Assembly (NCBI RefSeq): GCF_009759665.1
Contig: NZ_WQNE01000009.1
Location: forward strand, 62,001-126,000
Source: Bradyrhizobium cajani
GTDB lineage: Bacteria > Pseudomonadota > Alphaproteobacteria > Rhizobiales > Xanthobacteraceae
Reading direction: 5' to 3'
Length of the DNA: 64,000 nucleotides
Of the stretch, positions 54,020 to 62,648 are shown one piece after another. The translations under genes and the position numbers were made by a program. The notes under the pieces were generated by a model. It had not been told where the DNA came from and made no database searches. It saw only the letters and a list, made by a program, of their open reading frames with translations. The stretch's first letter is position 1. Each line of letters opens with the position of its first letter.

Positions 54020-55681
54020 ATGAGCACCGAAGAACTTCCCCCGCGCGAATCCATGGAATTCGACGTCGTCATCGTCGGCGCCGGCCCCTCGGGCCTGGCC
54101 GCGGCGATCCGGCTGAAGCAGCTCAACGCCGATCTCAACGTCGTCGTGGTGGAGAAGGGCTCCGAGGTCGGCGCGCACATCCTCTCCGGCGCCGTGATCG
54201 ACCCGATCTCGCTCGACAAGCTGATCCCCGACTGGCGCGAGGATGCCGACTGTCCGTTGAAGACCCAGGTCAAGGACGACCACTTCTACTGGATGTTCGG
54301 CGACAACCGCATCAAGCTGCCGGGCTTCGCGATGCCGTCGCTGATGGACAATCATCACTGCTACATCGGCTCGCTCGGCAATGTCTGCCGCTGGCTCGCG
54401 CCAAAGGCGGAAGCGCTCGGCGTCGAGATCTATCCGGGCTTTGCCGCGACCGAGGTGCTCTATGACGACAAGGGCGCGGTGCGGGGCATCGCGACCGGCG
54501 ACATGGGGATCGCCAAGGACGGCACCCACAAGGATTCCTACACCCGCGGCATGGAGCTGCTCGGCAAGTACACTCTGTTCGCCGAAGGCGCGCGCGGCTC
54601 GCTGTCGAAGCAGTTGATCGCGAAGTTCGCATTGGACGCCAAGAGCGAGCCGCCGAAGTTCGGCATCGGCCTGAAGGAAGTCTGGCAGATCGATCCGGCC
54701 AAGCACAAGAAGGGCCTGATCCAGCACTCCTTCGGCTGGCCGCTCAGCAATTCCACCGGCGGCGGCTCGTTCCTCTATCACTACGACGACAACCGCGTCG
54801 CGGTCGGCTTCGTCGTGCACTTGAATTACGACGATCCGTATCTGTCGCCGTTCGATGAATTCCAGCGCTTCAAGACCCATCCCTCGATCCGCGACGTGTT
54901 CGAAGGCGGCAAGCGTCTCGCCTATGGCGCGCGTGCCATCACCGAAGGCGGCTACCAGTCGGTGCCGCGGCTGACTTTCCCGGGCGGGGCGCTGGTCGGC
55001 TGCGCCGCGGGCTTCGTCAACGTTCCCCGCATCAAGGGCGTCCACAACGCGATGGGCACCGGCATGCTCGCCGCCGAGCATGTCGCCGGGGCTCTCGCCG
55101 AAGGCCGCGCCAATGACGAGGTCGTCGCCTACGAGAACGCCTGGCGCGATTCCGCGGTCGGCAAGGACCTCTTCAGGATCCGCAACGTCAAGCCGCTGTG
55201 GTCGAAGTTCGGCACTCTCCTCGGCGTTCCCCTTGGCGCACTCGACATGTGGACCAATCAGCTGTTCGGCTTCTCGCTGTTCGGCACGCTCTCGCACGCC
55301 AAGCCCGATCGTGCCACGCTCGATCCGGCCAAGCAGCACACGCCGAAGAACTACCCCAAGCCGGACGGCAAGATTTCCTTCGACAAGCTGTCCTCGGTAT
55401 TCCTGTCCAACACCAACCATGAGGAGGACCAGCCGGTCCATCTGAAGGTGACCGACATGAACCTCCAGAAGACCTCGGAGCACGACGTGTTCGCCGGTCC
55501 CTCGAATCGCTATTGCCCGGCCGGCGTCTATGAGTGGGTCGAGGAGGGCGCGAGCCCGCGCTTCCAGATCAACGCCCAGAATTGCGTCCACTGCAAAACC
55601 TGCGACGTGAAGGATCCCAACGGCAACATCACCTGGGTTCCGCCGGAGGGCGGCGGCGGCCCGAATTACGAGGCGATGTAA
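54020..55681 (+). CDS. Electron transfer flavoprotein-ubiquinone oxidoreductase
   Basis: A 553-residue ETF-QO. It passes electrons from ETF (fatty acid and amino acid oxidation) to ubiquinone in the inner membrane. FAD site MEFDVVIVGAGPSGLAAAIRLKQL near the N-terminus, GAVIDPISLDKLIPDW, and HPSIRDVFEGGKRLAYGARAITEGGYQSVPRL follow the family. The C-terminal [4Fe-4S] ferredoxin-like end is NRYCPAGVYEW ... NAQNCVHCKTCDVKDP. The ATG at 54020 is the start. The monomer is complete. Its partner EtfAB is not in the window. Confidence 0.96.
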   Translation: MSTEELPPRESMEFDVVIVGAGPSGLAAAIRLKQLNADLNVVVVEKGSEVGAHILSGAVIDPISLDKLIPDWREDADCPLKTQVKDDHFYWMFGDNRIKLPGFAMPSLMDNHHCYIGSLGNVCRWLAPKAEALGVEIYPGFAATEVLYDDKGAVRGIATGDMGIAKDGTHKDSYTRGMELLGKYTLFAEGARGSLSKQLIAKFALDAKSEPPKFGIGLKEVWQIDPAKHKKGLIQHSFGWPLSNSTGGGSFLYHYDDNRVAVGFVVHLNYDDPYLSPFDEFQRFKTHPSIRDVFEGGKRLAYGARAITEGGYQSVPRLTFPGGALVGCAAGFVNVPRIKGVHNAMGTGMLAAEHVAGALAEGRANDEVVAYENAWRDSAVGKDLFRIRNVKPLWSKFGTLLGVPLGALDMWTNQLFGFSLFGTLSHAKPDRATLDPAKQHTPKNYPKPDGKISFDKLSSVFLSNTNHEEDQPVHLKVTDMNLQKTSEHDVFAGPSNRYCPAGVYEWVEEGASPRFQINAQNCVHCKTCDVKDPNGNITWVPPEGGGGPNYEAM

Positions 55682-55964
55682 GAGCGGCGAAGGTCACAAA
55701 AGGTGATCTGGCGCACGTTCGCGTGAGGAGCCGGCTGCGGCCACCGGTCGCGGCCACGATAAGGCCATAGTAGCGGCGTCTTGGGGCGCCACTGGCCGAT
55801 TTGGGGCGTGCGGAGGCGATCGCCCGGTCCGAATCCTTGCGGTGAAGCGCCAAAAGCGGCATTGTCCGGCCTGACGGTTCCGGGTCCCGATGCCACGGCC
55901 GCGTTCGCGTGCACGACGGCCTTCTGCTGCAAACCCAGGCACTACCAACTCAAGGCGAGCCCTG

Positions 55965-57761
55965 ATGTTTTCAAATCGTTTCAACCGCTGGACTGCTGCC
56001 GCCATCGCCCTCATGGGCACAGCGATCGCGACGGTCCCCGGCGCGGTCCTGGCGCAGACGCCGGATCATCCGGCCGACACGGCAGCGCAGTTTCCGACCC
56101 GAAACGATCTGAAGTCGCTCACCGGCGCCGGCAGCTATCTCGCCGCCCGCCATGCCAGCGTCGAGCGCGACGCGGCCTCTGCCGCCGCCTTCTACCGTTC
56201 GGCGCTGCGCACCGATCCCAAGAACAACGAGTTACTCGACCGCGCCTTCATCTCCTCGGTTGCCGATGGTGACATCGACGAAGCGGTCAAGCTCGCCGAG
56301 CGCATCCTCACCATCGACAAGACCAACCGTGTCGCGCGTCTGGTCGTCGGCGTGCACGATCTGAAGCTGAAGAAGTACGCGACCGCGCAGAGCAACATCA
56401 ACCAGTCGATCCGTGGTCCCATCACCGATCTCGTCGCAACGCTGCTGTCGGGCTGGGCCGCCTATGGCGCCGGCGATGCCAAGGGTGGCGTCGCCGCCAT
56501 CGACAAGCTGGCCGGTCCGGAATGGTATCCGCTGTTCAAGGATCTCCACACCGGCATGATCCTGGAGCTCTCCGGCAAGGAGAAGGACGCCGGCACCCGC
56601 TTCGAGCGCGCCTACAAGCTCGATGATTCCATGCTGCGCGTCACCGAGGCCTATGCCCGCTGGCTGTCGCGCAACAAGGATTCCGCCGCCGCGACCAATG
56701 TCTACCAGGCCTTCGACAAGAAGCTCGCCCGCCATCCGCTGATCGTGGAAGGCCTGCGCGAGACCAAGGCCGGCAAGAAGATGCCGCCGCTCGTCGATTC
56801 CGCGCAGGCCGGCGCCGCCGAAGCACTCTACGGCATCGGTGCCACGCTGACCCGCCGCGGCGGCGAGGATCTGGCGCTGGTCTATCTCCAGCTCTCGCTC
56901 TACCTCCAGCCGACCCATCCGCTGGCACTGCTCTCGCTCGCCGATCTCTATGAGTCGGTGAAGCGGCCGCAGATGGCGATCAAGGTCTATGAGCGCGTGC
57001 CGTCGAGCTCGCCGCTCAAGCGCAACGCCCAGATCCAGCTCGCCATCGACCTCGATTCCGCCGATCGCACCGACGAGGCGATCAAGATCCTCAAGGGCGT
57101 CACGTCGGAGGATTCCAAGGACCTCGAAGCCATCATGGCGCTCGGCAACATCGAGCGCGGCCGCAAGCGGTTCGGCGACTGCGGCGGGACCTATTCGCAA
57201 GGCATCGAGGTGCTGCCGGCCGGCAACGACAAGGCCAACAGCGTCTGGTACTATTATCGCGGCATCTGCGAGGAGCGCTCCAAGCAGTGGGGCAAGGCCG
57301 AAGCCGACATGAAGAAGGCGCTCGAGCTCCAGCCCGACCAGCCGCACGTCCTCAACTATCTCGGCTATTCCTGGATCGACCAGGGCGTGAACCTCGACGA
57401 AGGCATGAAGATGATCAAGCGCGCCGTCGAGCAGCGTCCCGACGACGGCTACATCGTCGACTCCCTGGGTTGGGCCTATTATCGCATCGGCAACTACGAG
57501 GAGGCGGTGAAGAACCTCGAGCGCGCCATCGACCTCAAGCCCGAGGATCCCACCATCAACGATCACCTCGGCGATGCCTATTGGCGCGTCGGCCGCACGC
57601 TGGAAGCCAAGTTCCAGTGGTCGCACGCCCGCGATCTCAAGCCCGAACCGGAAGAGCTGCCGAAGATCGAGGCCAAGATCGCCAACGGGCTGGCCGACGA
57701 CAATTCGAACTCATCGGCGGCGCAGGCCGAGAAGAAGAAGGACGACGGCAGGGGCGGCTGA
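55965..57761 (+). CDS. Secreted TPR-repeat protein
   Basis: A 598-residue protein with an N-terminal signal peptide (WTAAAIALMGTAIATVPGAVLAQ, cut after AQ), so it is secreted to the periplasm. It has many TPR-type helical pairs through the whole length, for example SLADLYESVKRPQMAIKVYERV, VWYYYRGICEERSKQWGKAEADMKKALELQPDQP and DSLGWAYYRIGNYEEAVKNLERAIDLKPEDP. The architecture resembles a BamD/PilF-like or general scaffold protein, but no specific function can be read. ATG at 55965. The last 20 residues are a charged tail. A palindromic repeat lies between it and ispE. Confidence 0.85.
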   Translation: MFSNRFNRWTAAAIALMGTAIATVPGAVLAQTPDHPADTAAQFPTRNDLKSLTGAGSYLAARHASVERDAASAAAFYRSALRTDPKNNELLDRAFISSVADGDIDEAVKLAERILTIDKTNRVARLVVGVHDLKLKKYATAQSNINQSIRGPITDLVATLLSGWAAYGAGDAKGGVAAIDKLAGPEWYPLFKDLHTGMILELSGKEKDAGTRFERAYKLDDSMLRVTEAYARWLSRNKDSAAATNVYQAFDKKLARHPLIVEGLRETKAGKKMPPLVDSAQAGAAEALYGIGATLTRRGGEDLALVYLQLSLYLQPTHPLALLSLADLYESVKRPQMAIKVYERVPSSSPLKRNAQIQLAIDLDSADRTDEAIKILKGVTSEDSKDLEAIMALGNIERGRKRFGDCGGTYSQGIEVLPAGNDKANSVWYYYRGICEERSKQWGKAEADMKKALELQPDQPHVLNYLGYSWIDQGVNLDEGMKMIKRAVEQRPDDGYIVDSLGWAYYRIGNYEEAVKNLERAIDLKPEDPTINDHLGDAYWRVGRTLEAKFQWSHARDLKPEPEELPKIEAKIANGLADDNSNSSAAQAEKKKDDGRGG

Positions 57762-57766
57762 GCCCG

Positions 57767-57841
57767 GCGCATGATCCGGAAAAGTGTGTAGCGGTTTTCC
57801 TCGCGACAAACGCTGAGCGCGTTTGCGCGGAGATCATGCGC
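57767..57841. repeat. Palindromic repeat (GCGCATGATC family)
   Basis: Arms GCGCATGATC (57767-57776) and GATCATGCGC (57832-57841) enclose GGAAAAGTGTG and GCGGTTTTCC. This type of repeat is common in rhizobia. It lies between the TPR gene and ispE. Confidence 0.85.
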
Positions 57842-57873
57842 AAGAAGGAAGTGGAGTTGGGGGCGTGTCGCCG

Positions 57874-58758
57874 ATGCCGGCGTTGATTGAAGAGGGACGG
57901 GCGAAGGTCAACTTAAGCCTTCGCGTCGTCGGCCGCCGCGCCGACGGCTATCATGATCTCGAAAGCGTGGTCGCGTTCGCCGACTGTGCCGACCGGCTCA
58001 CGCTGGAGCCGGGTGATGAGCTGAAGCTCACCACCACGGGGCCGCTCGCTGCGGCTTGTGGCGACACATCGGACAATCTCGTGTTCAAGGCGGCCAAGCT
58101 GCTGGCCGAGGCTGTGCCGAACCTGAAGCTCGGCGCCTTCGCGCTCGACAAGGTACTGCCGGTTGCCGCCGGTATCGGCGGCGGCTCGGCGGATGCTGCG
58201 GCGGCGCTGCGGCTGCTGGCACGCCTCAACGATCTGTCGCTCGATGATCCCCGCCTTCAGAAGGTTGCGCTCGCGACCGGCGCCGATGTCCCGGTGTGCC
58301 TGTTCTCGCGCGCCTGCGACATGACCGGCGTCGGCGAGCAGCTTCTGCCGCTCGCGTTGCCGAGCATGCCCTGCGTCATGGTCAATCCGCGCGCGCCGGT
58401 TGCCACCAAGGACGTGTTCCAGGCGCTCGGCCTGCGCAACGGCGAGCTGCTCGTCGGCGCGACCTCGGTCCTCGAAGCTCCGGCCTGGCCGGAGGAGGGC
58501 GCATCGATTGCCGACTGGGTCGGGGTTCTCGAAACCGTGGCCAACGATCTCGAAGCTCCCGCGATGCGCATCGAACCCGTGATCGGCGATGTGCTGGAGG
58601 CGCTGCGCGAGTCCGCCGGCGTCAAGCTCGCCCGTATGTCCGGCTCGGGCGCGACCTGCTTTGCGATCTATGGCGCGCCGGCCGAGACCCATGCCGCCGC
58701 TGAAAAGATCCGCAGGGATCACCCTGGCTGGTGGGTGCATGCGGGGACGTTGAGCTAG
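57874..58758 (+). CDS. ispE: 4-diphosphocytidyl-2-C-methyl-D-erythritol kinase
   Basis: IspE phosphorylates 4-diphosphocytidyl-2-C-methyl-D-erythritol in the MEP isoprenoid pathway. The GHMP-kinase features are present: GRAKVNLSLRVVGRRADGYHDLESVV, LPVAAGIGGGSADAAAALRLL (ATP loop), and ARMSGSGATCFAIYG (third motif). The 294-residue length fits the family. A GTG at 57865 with GGAG 8 bases upstream is a competing start that would add three residues. ATG 57874 is used here. The polyprenyl synthase at 62649-63656 uses products of the same pathway. Confidence 0.95.
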   Translation: MPALIEEGRAKVNLSLRVVGRRADGYHDLESVVAFADCADRLTLEPGDELKLTTTGPLAAACGDTSDNLVFKAAKLLAEAVPNLKLGAFALDKVLPVAAGIGGGSADAAAALRLLARLNDLSLDDPRLQKVALATGADVPVCLFSRACDMTGVGEQLLPLALPSMPCVMVNPRAPVATKDVFQALGLRNGELLVGATSVLEAPAWPEEGASIADWVGVLETVANDLEAPAMRIEPVIGDVLEALRESAGVKLARMSGSGATCFAIYGAPAETHAAAEKIRRDHPGWWVHAGTLS

Positions 58759-58766
58759 GTCTGCTT

Positions 58767-58844
58767 GTCATTGCGAGCGCAGCGAAGCAATCCAGGGTCC
58801 CGCCGCGGTGGCAGTCTGGATTGCTTCGCTGCGCTCGCAATGAC
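58767..58844. repeat. Palindromic repeat (GTCATTGCGAGCG family), copy 2
   Basis: Arms GTCATTGCGAGCGCAGCGAA and TTCGCTGCGCTCGCAATGAC with AGCAATCCAG.../CTGGATTGCT inside. It sits 8 bases after the ispE stop, in convergent space. Confidence 0.9.
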
Positions 58845-58859
58845 GTGGATGTAGCGGAG

Positions 58860-59738
58860 CTAACCCGGCCTGTCCTCAGCCAGCCCGAGAAACTGCCGGA
58901 TCTCCCCCAACACCTCCTGCGGCTTGTCATGCTGCAGCCAGTGTCCGGCGCCAGCGATCGTCTCGATGCGCGCATCCCGGAAATACCGCTCCAGTCCCGC
59001 TGCCTTGGCGCCGGCCAGAAAGCTTTCGCCGGCATTGAGCAGCAGCGTCGGGCAGGCGATGCGCGCCCACAGCGCAACGTGGTCGTCCGGCCAGAGCCGG
59101 TGCGGCGCACTCGCGCGCTGATAGGGATCGAATTTCCAGCTATAGGTGCCGTCCTCGTTCTGCCGCGCACCGTGCGTGGCGAGGTGGAGCGCGAGCTCGC
59201 GGGACAGCCGCTTGTTGTGCAGCACCATCTGCGCGGCCGCATCCTCGAGGGTCGAATAGCGGCGCGGCGTGCGGTCGTGCAGCTTGTCGAGCTGGCCCAC
59301 CCATTTGCCGATGCGCTCATGCGCCGGCGGCTTCGGCGCGTCCGGCAGCACGGTCACGCCGTCGAGGACGACCAGCTTCGAGACCAGCTCGGGAAATGAT
59401 CCTGAAAAGATCAGGCTCACCATGCCGCCCATCGAATGACCGATGAGAGTCACGCGAGGCGCTGCGATGGTGCGGACGAGCTGGGCAAGATCGTACACAT
59501 ATTCGGTCAGCGCGTAGCTGCCGCCCCGGGTCCAGTCGGAATCGCCGTGGCCACGCAGGTCGGGCGCGAGCACGTGGAAATGCGGTTGCAGCGAGCGGGC
59601 GATGAGGTCCCAGCTCCGGCAATGGTCGCGGCCGCCATGGACCAGGATGGCGACGGGCGCGCCTGCGTTGCCCCAGTCTGCGTAATGCAGCCGCAGGCCG
59701 TGCGATTCATAGAAGCGGCTTTGCGGGGCGCTAGCCAT
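58860..59738 (-). CDS. Alpha/beta hydrolase
   Basis: A 292-residue alpha/beta hydrolase. The oxyanion region is AILVHGGRDHCRSWD, the nucleophile elbow is LIGHSMGGMVS, and the catalytic His is in IAGAGHWLQHDKPQEV. These fit a carboxylesterase or lactonase, substrate unknown. Its ATG overlaps the stop of the LysE gene by 8 bases, so they are co-translated. A repeat follows the stop. Confidence 0.88.
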   Translation of the reverse strand: MASAPQSRFYESHGLRLHYADWGNAGAPVAILVHGGRDHCRSWDLIARSLQPHFHVLAPDLRGHGDSDWTRGGSYALTEYVYDLAQLVRTIAAPRVTLIGHSMGGMVSLIFSGSFPELVSKLVVLDGVTVLPDAPKPPAHERIGKWVGQLDKLHDRTPRRYSTLEDAAAQMVLHNKRLSRELALHLATHGARQNEDGTYSWKFDPYQRASAPHRLWPDDHVALWARIACPTLLLNAGESFLAGAKAAGLERYFRDARIETIAGAGHWLQHDKPQEVLGEIRQFLGLAEDRPG

Positions 59739-60363
59739 TTGCCGGGCGCCGCGCCAGCGCGAGCGAGAGACCGAGGCCGGCGATGAAGACGCCGGAGCCC
59801 TGGGTGAGGCGCCGCATCAGATGCGGCCGTCCGATCAGCTGCGTGCGCGTCGCGGAGGCCATCAGCACCACGACGACATCTGCGAAAGTGTTCAGCGTAA
59901 CCGAGATCGAACCGAGCATGATGAATTGCAGCGTGGGGTTCGATCCCGCGGGATCGAGGAACTGCGGAATGAAGGCAAGGAAGAACGCCGCCGTCTTCGG
60001 GTTCAACGCCTCGACCAGCACGCCGTCGCGGAATGCACGCTTGTCGCCGACGGCCTCGCTCTCGAGCGACAGCGCGCGGCCGGCATTGCGAAAAGTCTTG
60101 ATGCCGAGCCAGACCAGATAGAGCGCGCCGACGAATTTCACGGCGGCAAAGAGCTCGGCGCTGGCCAGGATGATCGCGGAGATGCCGAGGCTGCCTGCCA
60201 CCACGTGAACCAGTCCGCCCAGCGCCGTGCCTGCGGTCGATGCGAAACCGCTGCCGCGCCCTTCTGACAGGGTTCGTGCCGCGACGTAGAAAATGCCGGG
60301 GCCGGGAACGGCGGCAATGAGGAAAGCTGCGGCCAGGAACAGCCAGAAATTCGTGTCGATCAT
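59731..60363 (-). CDS. LysE/RhtB-family amino acid exporter
   Basis: A 210-residue inner-membrane protein with six hydrophobic segments. FLIAAVPGPGIFYVAARTLSEGRGSGFASTAGTALGGLVHVVAGSLG and VKFVGALYLVWLGIKTFRNA are the LysE/RhtB signature. Members export basic amino acids or homoserine lactone. The substrate is unknown. ATG at 60363. It overlaps the downstream alpha/beta hydrolase gene, which may act on an exported compound or its degradation, as an inference from position only. Confidence 0.9.
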   Translation of the reverse strand: MIDTNFWLFLAAAFLIAAVPGPGIFYVAARTLSEGRGSGFASTAGTALGGLVHVVAGSLGISAIILASAELFAAVKFVGALYLVWLGIKTFRNAGRALSLESEAVGDKRAFRDGVLVEALNPKTAAFFLAFIPQFLDPAGSNPTLQFIMLGSISVTLNTFADVVVVLMASATRTQLIGRPHLMRRLTQGSGVFIAGLGLSLALARRPANG

Positions 60364-60407
60364 CCCGTTTTGGTAACGAAGCCTGCCGCGATTGCAAGGC
60401 CTCTTGT

Positions 60408-61670
60408 TCAGCCCATCCGGCGGAAGATCACGCTGGCATTGACTCCGCCGAAGCCGAATCCGTTGGAGATGGCATGCTGCATCGGCATCGGCCGCGCGCT
60501 GCCTGCGACGATGTCGAGGCCATCAGCGCCGGGATCGGGATTTTCGAGATTGAGCGTCGGCGGCGCGGCCTGGTCGCGCAAGGCGAGCACGGTGAAGATC
60601 GCCTCGATGCCACCGGCGGCACCGAGCAGATGGCCGGTGGCTGATTTGGTTGCGCTGACGGCAATACCGCGGTGGCGGCCGAACAGCGCGCCGATGGCGC
60701 CAAGCTCGCTCTCGTCGCCGGCCGGCGTCGACGTCGCATGGGCGTTGAGGTGCTGCACATCTTCCGGAGCAAGGTTTGCTTGCCGGAGCGCGATCTCCAT
60801 GGCGCGGCGGGCGCCCTCGCCATCGGGCGGGCCAGACGTCATGTGGTAGGCATCCGCCGTCGTGCCGTATCCGACGATCTCCGCGATCGGTGTCGCACCG
60901 CGCGCCAGCGCATGCTCGAGTTCCTCGATCACCAGAATGCCTGCGCCTTCACCCATGACAAAACCGTCGCGATCGCGATCGAACGGGCGCGAGGCGCGCG
61001 CGGGCTCGTCGTTGAAACCGCTCGACAGCGCACGTGCCGCGGCGAAGCCGCCGAGGCTGACGATATCGATGCAGGCCTCCGCGCCGCCGCAGATCGCAAC
61101 ATCGGCTTCGCCGGCGCGGATCATGCGCACGGCATCGCCGATCGCCTGCACGCCGGCAGCACATGCCGTGACCGGCGTGCCCAATGCTCCCTTGTAGCCG
61201 TACTTGATCGAGACGTGGCCGGCGGCGAGGTTGGCGAGAAACGAGGGGATCGTGAACGGCGAGAGCCTGCGCGCGCCGCGCTGCTCGGTGATGCGCACCG
61301 CTTCCGCCATCGCGGGGAAACCGCCGACGCCGGAGGCGATGATCGTCGCGGTTCGCTCCAGCGCCGCTGCGTCCTGCGGCGTCCATCCGGCCTGTGCGAC
61401 GGCCTCTGCCGTGGCGAGCAGCGCGAACAGGATGAAGCGGTCCATCTTGCGCTGGTCTTTTGGCGTGGCGGCTTGCGCGGGGTCGAAGCCGCCTTCGGCG
61501 TCATCGGCCTTGTCGGGCACGAGCCCTGCAATGCGCGCGGGCAGCGCTTGTGCCCATTCCGGCAGAGGGCGCAACCCGCTTTGGCCGGCGAGCAGCCGGC
61601 GCCAGGAGAGTTCGACACCACAGGCGAGCGGCGACACCGCGCCCATTCCCGTCACGACGATACGACGCAT
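60408..61670 (-). CDS. Beta-ketoacyl-ACP synthase (FabF-like)
   Basis: A 420-residue KAS II-type condensing enzyme. The active-site Cys is in VTACAAGVQAIGDA (Cys170), and the His pair is in NAHATSTPAGD and KSATGHLLGAAGG. GEGAGILVIEELEHA and NPDPGADGLDIVAG fit FabF. No acyl carrier protein or other fab genes are near, so it is probably a secondary KAS. It starts 1 base after the HxlR gene stop, which suggests regulation by that protein. ATG at 61670. Confidence 0.93.
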   Translation of the reverse strand: MRRIVVTGMGAVSPLACGVELSWRRLLAGQSGLRPLPEWAQALPARIAGLVPDKADDAEGGFDPAQAATPKDQRKMDRFILFALLATAEAVAQAGWTPQDAAALERTATIIASGVGGFPAMAEAVRITEQRGARRLSPFTIPSFLANLAAGHVSIKYGYKGALGTPVTACAAGVQAIGDAVRMIRAGEADVAICGGAEACIDIVSLGGFAAARALSSGFNDEPARASRPFDRDRDGFVMGEGAGILVIEELEHALARGATPIAEIVGYGTTADAYHMTSGPPDGEGARRAMEIALRQANLAPEDVQHLNAHATSTPAGDESELGAIGALFGRHRGIAVSATKSATGHLLGAAGGIEAIFTVLALRDQAAPPTLNLENPDPGADGLDIVAGSARPMPMQHAISNGFGFGGVNASVIFRRMG

Positions 61671-61671
61671 G

Positions 61672-62187
61672 TCAGTCTCCAGCCGGCGCCACGGCCGGGT
61701 TCATGGCCCTGAGGGAAGCGAGCCGCGCACGCATCCCGCGGCTGGCGCGGGGACCAGCGATGACGACCGCATTGGCGAGCGTGATCGGACGCATGTCGGC
61801 GGCATCGACCACGACCGGATCGAGCGGGCGAACATCGCTCCGGCTCGCCAGCACGATAGACTCGCCTTTGGGTGCGAGATGCTTGTTGCCCCAGGCGAGC
61901 AGCGCCACGACGACGGGGAAGAAATCCCGCGCCTTGTTCGTCAGCACATATTCGTAGCGTGGCGGTCGTTCGTTGTAGCGGCGGCGGACGAACATGCCGC
62001 TCTCGGTGAGATGGGCGAGACGCCGCGACAGGATGTTCGGCGCGATGCCGAGGCTCTGCGAAAACTCGTCGAACTTCGTCGCGCCCTGAAACGCGTCCCG
62101 CAGGATCAGGATGCTCCACCATTCGCCGACCATCTCCACGGCGCGGCCGACCGGGCATTCGAGGATGGAGGGGGATTTGGGTTGCAT
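61672..62187 (-). CDS. HxlR-family transcriptional regulator
   Basis: A 171-residue regulator of the HxlR family. The winged-helix domain is SILECPVGRAVEMVGEWWSILILRDAFQGATKFDEFSQSLGIAPNILSRRLAHLTESGMFVRRRYNERPPRYEYVLT, and the C-terminal part is a short dimer region. Its stop is 1 base before the FabF-like start. A dyad lies at 62205-62227, just upstream of the start (62187), so it probably controls its own operon. ATG at 62187 after no clear ribosome binding site. The longer frame to 62253 is not used. Confidence 0.92.
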   Translation of the reverse strand: MQPKSPSILECPVGRAVEMVGEWWSILILRDAFQGATKFDEFSQSLGIAPNILSRRLAHLTESGMFVRRRYNERPPRYEYVLTNKARDFFPVVVALLAWGNKHLAPKGESIVLASRSDVRPLDPVVVDAADMRPITLANAVVIAGPRASRGMRARLASLRAMNPAVAPAGD

Positions 62188-62204
62188 GGCGGGAAGGTAG
62201 AGCA

Positions 62205-62227
62205 GTGACTTGCAAAATGCAAGTAAC
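62205..62227. promoter_or_regulatory. Dyad upstream of HxlR
   Basis: ACTTGCA (62208-62214) and TGCAAGT (62218-62224) are perfect complements with an AAA spacer. Extended by three bases the arms have one mismatch (GTGACTTGCA / TGCAAGTAAC). It starts 18 bases before the HxlR start codon. Confidence 0.65.
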
Positions 62228-62331
62228 TGGAATGGCGCACGCCCAGCGCTCAAATTGGGCGTGCGGTCCGCGGAGCGGTCTTCTGCAACTTAAAGCGCTG
62301 GTTTGTATGGGATGGTCGCGCGCCATGCTCC

Positions 62332-62445
62332 GTCATTGCGAGCGCAGCGAAGCAATCCAGACTGTCTCCGCGGAGGGACTCTGGATTGCTTCGCGGAGCC
62401 TGTCATCGGGCCGCGCTCCGCGCGGACCCCGTGGCTCGCAATGAC
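62332..62445. repeat. Palindromic repeat (GTCATTGCGAGCG family), copy 3
   Basis: Left arm GTCATTGCGAGCGCAGCGAA and right arm ending GGCTCGCAATGAC, with an extended loop containing AGCAATCCAG / CTGGATTGCT. Related to copies at 44685 and 58767. Confidence 0.85.
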
Positions 62446-62477
62446 TGTGTGGATGCAGCGCGCGCTAATCTTTCTCT

Positions 62478-62604
62478 GTCACCCTGAGGCGCTCGCCTCT
62501 TCGGCGAGCCTCGAAGGGCGACGGCCCGGATGCGGCTCGGCCGTGCATCCTTCGAGGCTCCCGGCGCGATGCAGTGCATCGCGCCGCTCGCGCCTCAGGA
62601 TGAT
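62478..62604. repeat. Palindromic repeat (CCTGAGG family), copy 3
   Basis: TGTCACCCTGAGGCGCTCGCC ... ATGCAGTGCATCGC ... GCGCCTCAGGATGA is a large composite inverted unit. Related to 8345-8453 and 41011-41072. Confidence 0.7.
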
Positions 62605-62648
62605 GGGGCTAACAACCGTGCGACAGGAGGAATGGCCGGCTCTTGCCG

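Larger units (their letters stand above)
62188..62648. other. Gene-free stretch with operator dyad and two repeat units
   Basis: 461 bases between the HxlR start and the polyprenyl synthase stop. It contains a dyad (62205-62227) and palindromic units at 62332-62445 and 62478-62604. No gene is seen. Confidence 0.6.
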
